Assembly: GCA_009778915.1 (NCBI GenBank)
Contig: WRFH01000001.1
Span: 372,001-436,000 of the forward strand
Source of the DNA: Elusimicrobiota bacterium
GTDB lineage: Bacteria; Elusimicrobiota; Elusimicrobia; Elusimicrobiales; Elusimicrobiaceae
Length of the DNA: 64,000 bases
Reading direction: 5' to 3'
The position numbers and the translations under genes are program-made. The notes beneath the pieces are model-generated. The model searched no databases. It was not told where the DNA came from and was given only the letters and a program-made list of their open reading frames with translations. The first letter of the stretch is position 1, and each line of letters opens with the position of its first letter. This document shows, piece after piece, positions 26,079 through 35,500 of this stretch.

Positions 26079-27339
26079 AATTTCTGATTAACTCCATAGT
26101 TTTAGCCGTCGCGCCCTGAAAGGAACGTGCAGTTCTTAAAGCGGCGCCGGCCATTTGGTTTAAAGCGTTTTTGTCTTTGGAAATTTGGATAACGACATCT
26201 GCAAAATTTTGTTTGTCCACCGCGCGCGCCGCGCCGTTTTTGAGCAGCGCGTCCGCCGTGTCCGGCGTGTTATAGACGTACGGGCCGAATAAAACCGGTT
26301 TTGAAAGTATAGCCGGTTCAAGCAGGTTGTGCCCGCCTTTTTTAGCTATCGTGCCGCCGACAAAAGCTATATCCCCCGCCGCGTAAAAAGACGTCAGCCA
26401 GCCCATCGCGTCCGCAACCAGAACAGCCGGGTCCCGTACTCCGTTTTCATGCGACAGCATATTATATGTTACGCCGGATTTTTTGAGGGCGTCTATAATC
26501 GCGGTTTTTCTTTCAAGGTGGCGCGGGGCTATTACCACGCGTATATTTTCTTTAGAAAATCTTTCCGCATTTTTAAAAATCAGTGTTTCTTCTTCAATAT
26601 GCGTGCTGCCGCAGACCAGAATTTTTTTGCCCTGCCAGTTTATTTTGTTAAAAAAATCTTTCACTTCCGCCGCGCGGGGGGGATTGGAACGCAGGTTGTC
26701 ATATTTAATATTGCCCGGCGCGTGCGCCGCTTCAGGACGCAGGCCGAGAGAGATATAACGCTGTTTAATCTCTTCGCTTTGCAGCGCGGCGAAGGAGACA
26801 TTTTTAAGCATCAGCCTGAAAAGCGGAGCCAGCAGTTTATATCTTTTCGCGCTCTTTGCCGACACGCGGCCGTTAATTATGCAGACCGGTATATTGTTGT
26901 TCTCGCAGGCCATGATATTGTTCGGCCACAATTCGCCTTCGACGATAAACAGCCTTACCGGTTTTACAAGTCTTACAAATTTGCGCGCCAGCGGATAAAA
27001 GTCAAAAGGGATAAGATAGACATTATCAACGTCCGGGTTTTTGAGGGCCGCGGCGCGGCCGGCCCACGTGTTGGTCGTGATTAAAACGGGTTTATTATAT
27101 AAATCTTTTAACTGTGGGATTATGGCCTGCATTGAATTAACTTCGCCGACGCTGGCGCAGTGCACCCAGACCGGCGTCGTAAAAAGTTCTGTATACGGAT
27201 AAAGTACAAAGCGTTCGCGCAGTTCTTCGCGCAGTTTTTTGAGGACGCCGCGGCGCGGCGATATAAAAAAGAAAACCAGCACCGCCAAGGCGCCCAGCGG
27301 CGACAGAAAATTGAGCAGAATAAGCAAAAAATAGCCCAT
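26059..27339 (-). CDS. waaA: 3-deoxy-D-manno-octulosonic acid transferase (WaaA/KdtA)
   Basis: This protein of about 426 residues starts with a membrane anchor (YFLLILLNFLSPLGALAVLVFFFI). The glycosyltransferase N-domain contains WVHCASVGEVNS, LITTNTWAGR and FIVEGELWPN, and the C-domain contains GSTHIEEE, VIAPRHLER and GGHNLLEP. It attaches Kdo to lipid A. The track begins at 27366, but the ATG at 27339 is preferred because the extra nine codons overlap a likely promoter. kdsA and kdsD lie 1.5-3 kb to the right. Confidence 0.92.
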   Translation of the reverse strand: MGYFLLILLNFLSPLGALAVLVFFFISPRRGVLKKLREELRERFVLYPYTELFTTPVWVHCASVGEVNSMQAIIPQLKDLYNKPVLITTNTWAGRAAALKNPDVDNVYLIPFDFYPLARKFVRLVKPVRLFIVEGELWPNNIMACENNNIPVCIINGRVSAKSAKRYKLLAPLFRLMLKNVSFAALQSEEIKQRYISLGLRPEAAHAPGNIKYDNLRSNPPRAAEVKDFFNKINWQGKKILVCGSTHIEEETLIFKNAERFSKENIRVVIAPRHLERKTAIIDALKKSGVTYNMLSHENGVRDPAVLVADAMGWLTSFYAAGDIAFVGGTIAKKGGHNLLEPAILSKPVLFGPYVYNTPDTADALLKNGAARAVDKQNFADVVIQISKDKNALNQMAGAALRTARSFQGATAKTMELIRNYERTHK

Positions 27340-27357
27340 ATTTTTAATTATATAATA

Positions 27358-27386
27358 TTGACACAAAAGAATAATGATAATATACT
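27358..27386 (+). promoter_or_regulatory. Consensus sigma-70 promoter for the tandem cysteine-rich genes
   Basis: TTGACA, a 17-base spacer and TATACT lie 20 bases before the first cysteine-rich gene, which has an AAGGAGA ribosome site. It points away from waaA. Confidence 0.85.
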
Positions 27387-27405
27387 CTTGATTAAGGAGA
27401 TTCTT

Positions 27406-28053
27406 ATGAAAAGCAGACTAATTATGTCAGCAATTTTTTGTTTCGCGGCCGCTTCCGTTTTTGCCGCTTATGTTTATACCGACGATAGTAAAACTACCGC
27501 GCAGGCTGATAATCAGCTGACGCAGACACAGCAGGCGCAAAGGGGCAGCTCCAGCTTACTATTCACCAACGGCGGAAAAGTAAGCGGCGGTTCCGCCAGT
27601 ACGATAAAACCGGGCAATGCGTCCGGAGGCATGTCAAGGTCCTCGTTTACTTCTATAACGACAGGCACTACCGGCGCAGACGGCACCTGCACGCCGTGCG
27701 ACTCTACGTGCCCGACGGGACAGGCAAGAACGTCCAACAGCTGTCAGGAGGACACCGGCGGCTGCTGCGTTACCAAAACGCTCTGCGCGGCGGTAACGTG
27801 CCAGACAGGTTATAAAAAAACAGGCAATACTTATGATACTGATATCGGCGGTTGCTGCGATTTGGTCGCCGCGCCCGCGTGTACCAGCCCTAAGGTGCTG
27901 GTTAACGGAGTCTGCAAAACGCCTTGTTTTAAAAAATGTCTTAGCGGGCAAGTAAGAAACCCGAAAGTCAATTATACAGAGGACGGTGAGTGCTGTATAG
28001 CTTGTGTTCCGAGCGGTACCGGCGCCCAATGCCTTCAGCTGGCTATAGATTAA
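27406..28053 (+). CDS. Secreted cysteine-rich repeat protein, first of a tandem pair
   Basis: The real start is the ATG at 27406, after AAGGAGA, which gives about 215 residues; the track extends it to 27160 inside waaA. The signal peptide is MKSRLIMSAIFCFAAASVFA. A low-complexity Gly/Ser/Thr segment follows. Three copies of a 20-residue unit come next (CPTGQARTSNSCQEDTGGCC, CQTGYKKTGNTYDTDIGGCC, CLSGQVRNPKVNYTEDGECC). The many paired cysteines imply disulfides outside the cytoplasm. I recognise no characterised family. The next gene is a close paralogue starting 15 bases after the stop, so this is a recent tandem duplication. Confidence 0.82.
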   Translation: MKSRLIMSAIFCFAAASVFAAYVYTDDSKTTAQADNQLTQTQQAQRGSSSLLFTNGGKVSGGSASTIKPGNASGGMSRSSFTSITTGTTGADGTCTPCDSTCPTGQARTSNSCQEDTGGCCVTKTLCAAVTCQTGYKKTGNTYDTDIGGCCDLVAAPACTSPKVLVNGVCKTPCFKKCLSGQVRNPKVNYTEDGECCIACVPSGTGAQCLQLAID

Positions 28054-28067
28054 ATAAGGAAATTCTT

Positions 28068-28742
28068 ATGAATAAAAGATTATTAATGTCAGCAGTTTTT
28101 TGTTTCGCGGCTGCTTCTGTTTTTGCCGCTTATGTTTATACCGACGACAGTAAAACTACCGCGGCGGTTGACAGCCAGCTGACGTCGTCAGAGAATAACC
28201 AAAGGGGCAAATCCGGCTTACTATTCACCAACGGCGGAAAAGTAGGCGGCGGTTCCGCCAGCACAATAAAACCTGGCAACGCGGCCGGCGGTATGAGGAG
28301 CTCTGTAACGTCTATAACTACGGGCTCTACAGGTACAACCGGTTCTGGCGGCGTCTGCACTCAGTGCACTGATACCACTTGTCCGACGACTCAGGTAAGA
28401 ACGGCCAACAACTGCGCTGAGGATACCGGCGGCTGCTGCGCGGACAAAACGCCATGCACGCGGACATCTTGCCAGACCGGATATATAAGAACAGGCAACA
28501 CTTATGCGGAAGATGTAGGCGGCTGCTGTGATTTGGCCGCGGCGCCAACGTGTATAAGCCCCAATGTACTCGTAAACGGACTCTGCAGAACGCCGTGTGC
28601 GGCCACCCGCGGTTGTCTTGCCGGATATGTAAAAAACCCGAACATTACTTACGCGGATGAGGGGAGCTGCTGTATCCTTTGTAACGGGACCGTTACCAGG
28701 ACAGGATGCGTGCAGACAACTACGAATACGCCAGCAAGATAA
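28068..28742 (+). CDS. Secreted cysteine-rich repeat protein, second of a tandem pair
   Basis: This protein has about 224 residues from the ATG at 28068 (AAGGAAATTCTT leader). It is nearly identical to its upstream neighbour over the signal peptide and the following segment (SVFAAYVYTDDSKTT, FTNGGKVGGGSASTIKPGN). It then diverges while keeping three 20-residue double-cysteine units (CPTTQVRTANNCAEDTGGCC, CQTGYIRTGNTYAEDVGGCC, CLAGYVKNPNITYADEGSCC). The track start at 27990 lies inside the first gene. It is probably secreted or surface-bound. The function is unknown. Confidence 0.82.
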   Translation: MNKRLLMSAVFCFAAASVFAAYVYTDDSKTTAAVDSQLTSSENNQRGKSGLLFTNGGKVGGGSASTIKPGNAAGGMRSSVTSITTGSTGTTGSGGVCTQCTDTTCPTTQVRTANNCAEDTGGCCADKTPCTRTSCQTGYIRTGNTYAEDVGGCCDLAAAPTCISPNVLVNGLCRTPCAATRGCLAGYVKNPNITYADEGSCCILCNGTVTRTGCVQTTTNTPAR

Positions 28743-28763
28743 GTAAAATATAACTTATTTAAC

Positions 28764-28797
28764 AACCGCTCCGGCCTGAAAAACCGGGCGGTTTTTA
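28764..28797 (+). terminator. Terminator after the cysteine-rich pair
   Basis: AACCGC-CCGG pairs with CCGG-GCGGTT (one mismatch) around a CCTGAAAAA loop, then TTTTT. It separates the pair from kdsA. Confidence 0.75.
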
Positions 28798-28828
28798 TTT
28801 AAGCGGCATAAAATGCTATTATGTTTTT

Positions 28829-29656
28829 ATGAATAAAACCATCAAAATCGCGGATATAAAAGTAGCCAATGATTTGCCGCTTGTCTATATAGGCGGCACG
28901 TGTATTATTGAAAGCGAACAGCATTACACGCAGTCGTCTAGAGACATTAAACAAATAGTCGAAGGCCAAGGCGCGCGGTTTATTTTAAAAGCGTCTTTTG
29001 ATAAGGCCAACAGGACGTCCGTTTCCGCTTTCCGCGGACCGGGCATGGGCGAAGGTCTGCGGATTTTGGACAATGTAAGAACGGCGCTGAAAGTTCCTGT
29101 CTCCGTCGACGTGCATGAGCCGTGGCAGGCCGAAGAAGCCGCCGGCGTGGCCGACATTTTACAGATTCCGGCTTTTCTCTGCCGTCAGACGGATTTACTC
29201 TTGGCGTGCGGAGCCACGGGTAAAATTGTAAACGTCAAAAAAGGCCAGTTTCTCGCGCCGCAGGGCGTTGAGAATATTATTAAAAAAATTGAGTCCACCG
29301 GCAATAAAAAAATTATGCTGACGGAACGCGGTTTCAGTTTCGGTTACGGCGATTTGGTCGTCGACATGCGCTCGCTCGCCATCATGAAACAGTTCGGTTA
29401 CCCCGTGATTCTGGACGCGACGCATTCCGTGCAAAAACCCGGCGGTCTGGGCAACGCGACGGGCGGGGATTCCAAGTTTGCGCCTGTGCTGGCAAAATGC
29501 GCCGCCGCCGTAGGAATAGCCGGAATATTTTTTGAGGCGCACCCGAACCCGGAATGCGCTTTGTCCGACGGGCCAAACTCGCTCAGATATCCGGAACTTA
29601 AAAAAATGGTTAAAGAAACAATGGCCATTGACGCGCTGGTTAAAAAATTTAAATGA
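28829..29656 (+). CDS. kdsA: 3-deoxy-8-phosphooctulonate synthase (Kdo8P synthase)
   Basis: This 275-residue TIM-barrel enzyme condenses arabinose-5-phosphate with phosphoenolpyruvate. Recognisable blocks are FILKASFDKANRTS, FRGPGMGEGLRIL, DVHEPWQ, VNVKKGQFLAP, FGYGDLVVDMRSL and DATHSVQKPGG. The metal-site residues were not individually checked. It heads a Kdo/LPS-transport cluster (kdsA, small peptide, kdsD, lptC, lptA) with overlapping starts and stops. Confidence 0.95.
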   Translation: MNKTIKIADIKVANDLPLVYIGGTCIIESEQHYTQSSRDIKQIVEGQGARFILKASFDKANRTSVSAFRGPGMGEGLRILDNVRTALKVPVSVDVHEPWQAEEAAGVADILQIPAFLCRQTDLLLACGATGKIVNVKKGQFLAPQGVENIIKKIESTGNKKIMLTERGFSFGYGDLVVDMRSLAIMKQFGYPVILDATHSVQKPGGLGNATGGDSKFAPVLAKCAAAVGIAGIFFEAHPNPECALSDGPNSLRYPELKKMVKETMAIDALVKKFK

Positions 29657-29790
29657 ACTTAAAAAAGCAGTTAATAACGCTGGCGGCGGTTTTTGTTTTT
29701 GTCTGCGCCGCCGTCGTAATTATAAATTTCGCGCTGAAACGCGCGCCGTATCCTTATGAAAGCAGGAGTATTGCCAATGTCCAAAATTGA
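29653..29790 (+). CDS. 45-residue single-pass membrane peptide between kdsA and kdsD
   Basis: This gene is too short for the ORF track. It starts in an ATGA overlap with the kdsA stop and ends 14 bases inside kdsD, exactly the coupling seen for the other genes in this cluster. It reads MNLKKQLITLAAVFVFVCAA, continues as a single hydrophobic helix, and ends in a short basic/polar tail (LKRAPYPYESRS). The AGGAG ribosome site of kdsD lies within it. It might only bridge kdsA to kdsD, but the helix and coupling suggest a real small protein, perhaps linked to LptC-type anchoring. The function is unknown. Confidence 0.55.
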   Translation: MNLKKQLITLAAVFVFVCAAVVIINFALKRAPYPYESRSIANVQN

Positions 29791-30760
29791 TATAAAAAAA
29801 ACGGCGAATACCGTCTTAGAAATTGAAAGCGCGGAACTTGCGAAGGCGTGCAGAAGCGTTGACAAAAATTTTATCGCGGCCGTTGAGTCTGTTAAGAAAA
29901 GCAAGGGCCGCGTCGTCGTGCTGGGCATAGGCAAGAGCGGGATTATAGGACGCAAAATTGCGGCCACGTTATCTTCGACCGGCACGCCCGCGCTTTTCAT
30001 GCACCCGACGGAGGCTCTGCACGGGGACCTCGGCATGATTGCGTCCGGCGATATCATTTTGGCGCTGTCATTTTCCGGTAACACCGAGGAAATCAGCAAA
30101 ATTATTCCGTCTCTTAACAAACGCAAACTTACGGTTATTTCCATGACGGGCAATGAAAATTCAAAGCTTGCCAGAATGTCCGACATTCATATAAAAATGC
30201 ACGTCGGCAAAGAGGCGTGCCCGTACAATCTGGCGCCGACGTCGTCCACTACCGTTATGCTCGCGCTCGGCGACGCTATGGCTATTACGCTTATGAAACT
30301 CAAACATTTTGAGGAAAAAGATTTTGCCGTGTTCCACCCGGGCGGCATGCTTGGCAAACTTCTGACGAACAAAGTACGCGATATTATGAGCACCGGCGCG
30401 CTTAACCCGACGGTAACGCGCGACGCGTTAATCAAAGACGCGCTAGAAGTGATGACGCGGACAAAAGCCGGCGCGACAAGCGTCGTCGACGGGAAAGGCC
30501 GGCTGCTTGGTTTCTTTACCGACGGGGATTTAAGGCGCAATTTGCAGAAAGACGCGCAGATTCTGACTAAAAAAATATCCGACCTTATGACAAAACACCC
30601 GACGGCGGTTTATGAAGACACCTCCGCCGCGGAAGCCGCGAAAATCATTGCCGCTAAACGCATTGACAACGTGCCAGTGCTTAACAAACGCGGCGTTGTC
30701 ACCGGCATTTTGGACAAAAGCGATTTGACCGAATTTCTGACGTTAACAGAAAAGAAATGA
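29777..30760 (+). CDS. kdsD: Arabinose-5-phosphate isomerase (KdsD/KpsF family)
   Basis: This protein of about 327 residues has a SIS sugar-isomerase domain (VVVLGIGKSGIIGRKIAATLSSTGTPA, HGDLGMI, SFSGNTEEI) followed by two CBS domains (from DIMSTGALNP and KISDLMTKHPTAV). It converts ribulose-5-phosphate to arabinose-5-phosphate for Kdo synthesis. The track begins at 29756, but the ATG at 29777 has AGGAG 8 bases upstream and is preferred. Its end overlaps lptC by 4 bases. Confidence 0.93.
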   Translation: MSKIDIKKTANTVLEIESAELAKACRSVDKNFIAAVESVKKSKGRVVVLGIGKSGIIGRKIAATLSSTGTPALFMHPTEALHGDLGMIASGDIILALSFSGNTEEISKIIPSLNKRKLTVISMTGNENSKLARMSDIHIKMHVGKEACPYNLAPTSSTTVMLALGDAMAITLMKLKHFEEKDFAVFHPGGMLGKLLTNKVRDIMSTGALNPTVTRDALIKDALEVMTRTKAGATSVVDGKGRLLGFFTDGDLRRNLQKDAQILTKKISDLMTKHPTAVYEDTSAAEAAKIIAAKRIDNVPVLNKRGVVTGILDKSDLTEFLTLTEKK

Positions 30761-31275
30761 GAAAATTAATTTTCCTCCTGCCGTTTTTTTTGCTTGCCTG
30801 CGGCGGCCCTTCCGCGCCGGAGGGAGATGAGGAGCCCGGCGTACAGACGGCGGAGTCCGCCGTTATTTATGAGGCGCAGAGCGGCCAGCACACGTGGATA
30901 CTTAACGTAAAAACCGCAAAATTTTACGAGGATAAAGACACGGCGTTTCTGACGGAACCGCAGCTGCAGTTCCGCGACGGTGACAAAAATATGAGTTCCA
31001 TAAGCGGCGACACCGGCACCGCCTCGCTGAAAGACGGCACTATTGTTCTGGAAGGCAACGTTTACGGAAAATCCGTCACCCAGAACGCCGAACTAAAAAC
31101 CACAATTTTGAATTACGATATCAAGAATAAGAAAATATGGACCGACGAAACCGTTTACGTCAAACGCGGCGGCGTGGTTGTGCGCGCCAAAGGTTTGCGC
31201 GCGAACGGTGATTTGTCGGAAGTGGAATTTAAAGGCCAGACGACGACCATACCTCAAAATGAAACAGATTTTTAA
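30757..31275 (+). CDS. lptC: LptC-like LPS export lipoprotein
   Basis: This 172-residue protein has a lipoprotein signal peptide with a lipobox (FFLLACGG). The repeating beta pattern resembles LptC/DUF1239 (AKFYEDKDTAFLTEPQLQF, GDTGTASLKDGTIVLEGNV, TDETVYVKRGGVVVRAKGL). In E. coli LptC is anchored by a helix rather than a lipid, so lipid attachment is a difference. It precedes an LptA/OstA-like gene that starts inside its last codons, which supports the assignment. Sequence similarity in this family is low. Confidence 0.8.
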   Translation: MRKLIFLLPFFLLACGGPSAPEGDEEPGVQTAESAVIYEAQSGQHTWILNVKTAKFYEDKDTAFLTEPQLQFRDGDKNMSSISGDTGTASLKDGTIVLEGNVYGKSVTQNAELKTTILNYDIKNKKIWTDETVYVKRGGVVVRAKGLRANGDLSEVEFKGQTTTIPQNETDF

Positions 31276-32032
31276 ACTTTTTTTATTTCTTATCCCTTGC
31301 GCCGCGGCGGCGCAGCAACTGCCGCCCGGGCTGCTCGGCGGCATGCTTAAAAGCGACTCCTGGGTTATCCGCAAAGACGCGCAGCAGGAAGAATTTAAAG
31401 GCAATGTCAGTTATGACAGCGGTCTATACAAATTAAAATCGGATTACGCCTTGTCAGACCGCGCGAAAAATACTTTTACTTTAGACGGCAATGTTTATCT
31501 TATGAATAAAGACACGGCGGGCGCGATGACGGAACTTTATTCGAAAAACGCAGTTTTTAACACGTTAACGCAGCAGGGCCGCGCGGCCGCTTATCCGCAA
31601 AAACCGCTGCAGATTTTTTACACGGTGCCGGACATATATAAGGTAGAGGCGCAGGGGAAAACTTTGAATATCGACGGCAAAAAGCAAACGCTGGAACTTA
31701 AGGACAATGTAAAAATAAAATATACGGAGCCGTATGATTTCGCGCTGGCTTTTGCCGACACCGCTTTTATAGACCGCGCCAAAAATACCGCGCGGCTGAC
31801 CGGCAACGCTGAGCTTGACAACAAAAATTACACCGCGCGCGCGGAAGATATATTTTACGACGGGGCTGCCGGCCTGATAACCGTTACCGGCAATTATCCG
31901 CTTTTTACTATGGTTAACGACGACGCGTCCGCCGCGCTGCAAAGCGACAAGGTAACCGTCAACACCGTCACCAAAAATGTTGAAGCCAGCGGCCGCATAA
32001 GCGGCTGGGTAGCGCCGAAACAGACAAAATAA
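31259..32032 (+). CDS. lptA: LptA/OstA-like periplasmic LPS transport protein
   Basis: This protein of about 257 residues has a signal peptide (MKQIFKLFLFLIPCAAAA) and OstA-type repeats (EEFKGNVSYDSGLYKLKSDYAL, FTLDGNVYLMN, QTLELKDNVKIKYTEPYDFA, ARLTGNAELDNKNYTARAEDIFYDG). The beta-jellyroll family forms the bridge that carries LPS across the periplasm. The track start at 31178 lies within lptC, and the ATG at 31259 begins the signal peptide. No lptB follows; instead there is a 523-base repeat-rich gap. Confidence 0.85.
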   Translation: MKQIFKLFLFLIPCAAAAQQLPPGLLGGMLKSDSWVIRKDAQQEEFKGNVSYDSGLYKLKSDYALSDRAKNTFTLDGNVYLMNKDTAGAMTELYSKNAVFNTLTQQGRAAAYPQKPLQIFYTVPDIYKVEAQGKTLNIDGKKQTLELKDNVKIKYTEPYDFALAFADTAFIDRAKNTARLTGNAELDNKNYTARAEDIFYDGAAGLITVTGNYPLFTMVNDDASAALQSDKVTVNTVTKNVEASGRISGWVAPKQTK

Positions 32033-32095
32033 TAAGATGTTTTTACATCTCTCCGTGACAGGGGGGTATTGTTTAAAACACGGACATACAAATTA

Positions 32096-32297
32096 TTTTC
32101 TCCCTTTCGTAAAGGGAGTACCCGCGAAGCGGGGGAGGGATTTAATATTAGCGACGTTAGGAGAGGATTATAAAGGGCCTTTATAAAATGCCGTGTAAAA
32201 AATAAGTTTTACGTCTATTAAATCCCTCCACTGCGGCGCGCCCTAAAGGGCGCAAACGGCAAAGGCCGCAGGTACTCCCTTTACGAAAGGGAGAAAA
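32096..32297. repeat. Inverted pair of CTCCCTTT/AAAGGGAG palindromic repeats
   Basis: The left unit (32096-32144) and right unit (32218-32297) are reverse complements at both ends: TTTTCTCCCTTTCGTAAAG...GAGGGATTTAA and its complement. The middle differs. The right unit has an extra GC-rich hairpin (GCGCCCTAAAGGGCGC). Each end is itself a small palindrome. A further palindrome CTCTCCC-TGTTA-GGGAGAG lies at about 32332-32353. The 523-base gap 32033-32555 holds these, plus the promoter and leader of the large downstream gene; no other gene is visible. Confidence 0.8.
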
Positions 32298-32384
32298 CAG
32301 ATATATCCATAAATAGAACATTTCTCTGTCCTCTCTCCCTGTTAGGGAGAGGAAAAAAATTGGAGGACGGAGCCTTAATACATC

Positions 32385-32413
32385 TTGACAAAACAGCTGT
32401 ATAGGATTATACT
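32385..32413 (+). promoter_or_regulatory. Consensus sigma-70 promoter for the 1231-residue protein gene
   Basis: TTGACA, a 17-base spacer and TATACT are visible. Transcription would start near 32420 and leave a 5-prime leader of about 135 bases. Confidence 0.85.
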
Positions 32414-32436
32414 TGTAGTATAAGATTTTGGTTCTA

Positions 32437-32506
32437 GCTCCGTGTTTGAGCGGGTTTAACGTCTGAAAAAGACAGTTTTTTAACCCGGGTCATCAGGAGC
32501 AAAGTT
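32437..32506 (+). promoter_or_regulatory. Structured mRNA leader, possible attenuator
   Basis: GCTCC (32437-32441) can pair with GGAGC (32496-32500), enclosing CGGGTT/AACCCG and GTC/GAC stems. AAAG and a run of six T follow immediately, like an intrinsic terminator. It lies entirely between the promoter and the ATG at 32556. I do not recognise a known riboswitch class. Confidence 0.5.
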
Positions 32507-32555
32507 TTTTGTTATTATGAGGTTTTAAACAGTTTTATATTTTCACGGAGGCTTT

Positions 32556-35500
32556 ATGGCCGAGGATACTAATAAAAAAGACAGCTTTACGTTCAGCGAT
32601 AAAATTAAGGACACTAAACCCGCTCCCGTACCGTTTACCAAACGTTTTTCCGCCTCAAAAGTGGGCTCGGACGGGAAACCCAAAAAGACTTTCTTTGAAC
32701 GCACAAAAAGGGACGCGCCTTTTTTTATAGCGGCGCTTATCGTGCTTCTTTTACTGCCGTTCTTTATTAAATTTACCGGCACGGGAGCCGACGAGAGCGA
32801 CATTATCGTCAGAAACCCCTACGAACCCGTGACGGACGCCGGTTCCGCCTATGACCAGTGTCTGGACGAGAACGGCCAGCTTATTGACGGCTGCGTTGCC
32901 GGCGCGTCCGGCAGGGACTCTATTGATATGTTGAGGGACGCTATCGCGCAGGGCGAACCCGCGCCGGAAGCCGCCTCTCTTACTTACACTCCCACGCCGT
33001 CCGTTTCTTCGCCGGAGTCACGTTCCGCTTATACTGATTTAAGAAGTTCCGCTCCGTCCGGCATGGGCCGCGCAATGGCCGTCAGACAGCCGACGAATAT
33101 CGGCACTTTACGCCCGGGCGAAGCCGCCCGCGCGGGCGGCCGCGTTAACCCGGGTTTCGGGCCTGTAGCGGCGTCAGCCGCGCAGACGGGGCCCAATGCT
33201 CCGGCCAAACCTTCTAAACCTATTACATTACAGCCGTTAACCGGCGCCAGCAGATTAGGCCGCAGCGTTACCGGCGAGGCCGCATTAGCCGAAGCCCAGC
33301 GCTCTTTGGGTGCCATGGGCAAAAGCAACGCTATGCAGGCATTAATGGACGCGCAGTTAGGCAGGCCGACGGTAGGTCCCGGCGGCGGTTTAGGCGCGGG
33401 CAGAGTCGGCGGTGGCGGCGGCGGCAGCGGTTTGAACAACAAATGGTCTTACCAAGGCCAGAAACCGTGGTGGTGGGACATGATGGAAAAACGCGCCCAA
33501 ATGAAATGGGAATTCTGGTTTAAACTGTGGAGCGACCCGCTGAAAAAATTTGTAGATTCCTTCGGTTTCGCAATGGCCTGCTGTTTAATTTCGGGACAGG
33601 ACGATTGTTCTGTAGGTAAATTCTGGGGACAAGCGGCGAAAGACGCTTCTGACGGTACTTGTGGCGATAATACTGGAACGAATTGGGATCCTTCTGCACA
33701 TAAAGGCCAGCGTTTTCCTAAAACTAAAGAAGAGTGTTGTTGTGTGGTATTTGCTGGTGGTAGCGACTGTAATAAAGATGGTGGTCCTTACTCGGCATGT
33801 ATGGGAAAAAAAGATGGAGATATTCCTTTTTCGAAACCAAACGATAAAACTGACGCCGTCGGCCCGTGGAAACAGAGGACCAGCTGCTGGGGCTATCACA
33901 GCGGCGCTAAAGCCGCGATTAGTAAGACTTGCGACGGCTGGAATGTGTCTTTTGAACCCAACAAAAAGGTTAAGGGAGACATATACCATTATGTGGTGGT
34001 AAGGTCAAAGGATACGTCCTCGAACCAGAATTTACTTTGCGGCAATCTTCCCGCCGAAAAATACAAAACCGACTGGACCGGCGATGCGGCGCAGGATACA
34101 AGCTTTGGAGGCGTAGCCCAAGCACAATCAAAGGCCGACGCGAAATGCAAAGCGGCGGTAAAAACGTTTAATGATGCAAAAGATGCCCTCGATAAAGGCA
34201 ATATGGCTGGTACTGAGGCGGCAAACAAAGCACAGGCCGTTCCGGGAGCCGGTACTCCCGCCGGGGATTGTATAGTGCGTATTGAAGGTTTAGACCAGAG
34301 AATTACCGATGCGGAAAAGTATGCAAACAGCTGTTGGGGAGATAGAAAAAGAAGTGAAGCCGAATGTAAAACTTTAGATGCTAACTTAGCTGCATTAAAA
34401 GATAGCAGAGACAAAGAAAACAAAAAATGCGACCAGGAAAACGCCAAGCAGAAAAAGGAAGAGCAGGCTGCTGCCGCCGCGCAAGGCCGTCCTGCGGTTA
34501 TAGCATATACCGGCGGAAAAGGAACGGCTGGCTTACAGGACGCGCTTAACAGAGCCGCGAAAGATGTTGACGATAACTGCAAATGCGACGATGTGGCACA
34601 GGCCAGCATGAGCGCTAACTTTGCATACTGCAAGGGTAAATCAACCGGCTTTGACAACAACATAGCCCAGGATGACTGCGTAATTTATGTGCAGAGCGGA
34701 AAAGAGTTCAACGTTGACGTCATGAGGGAAGCCCTTGTCAAGAACTTTATACCTTCTATTTATGACTGCGCGCCCGACGGCACGAATCCTGTCCAAGGCC
34801 AGCGCACATGCCGTGATGTGCTTGCATATATACACGTCAAATATATAGGCGCGATAGCCACGGATAAGCCGATAGCGCAGGCGGTCAGCGTCATCGGTGC
34901 GGCAACAGCACCAAAAGGAAAGGGCGAAAAAGACTTCGAATATCCTTATCCTAAGCCGAACGCTACAGCGAAACAAAGCGGCCCGGTGCCACAAACGGTG
35001 AATGTGCTTACTTGGTCGCAATTTAATAAAAATTACCAAGGCACAAGGTCTGACATGTGTGAAGTAGACAAACCGCTGGGTGAAAAAGGTAAAGTGCCGG
35101 AGGCGGCGCCTACAGGCGTGGCGGTTACCGATGTCGTTGATGAATCGTTTGCGCCAAAGGCGGTTGATTCAAATACTTTTAAGGCTGACGATTACCATCT
35201 CGTGATGGATATTATAGACGGCAAGCTTTATGCCGCCGCTAAAATGCCGGATAAACGTTATACGTTTAAGTCAAGCGCCGGCGGCGGAATTGATATCCAG
35301 TGCAGCCCCGCCCCGATTGTCGCCGTATCTTCCTGCTGTAAGGATATGGAAGGTACGACGTTGAAAAAACTGAACCTGGCAATAAGAGGCGGGATACACG
35401 GCGACTATGATATAACTTCCCTGGCGCAGGATACAAACAACGCCGACAAAATCAAATGCGCCTGCGGAACCGATATTGCTAATATTAAGCAATGCAAGGC

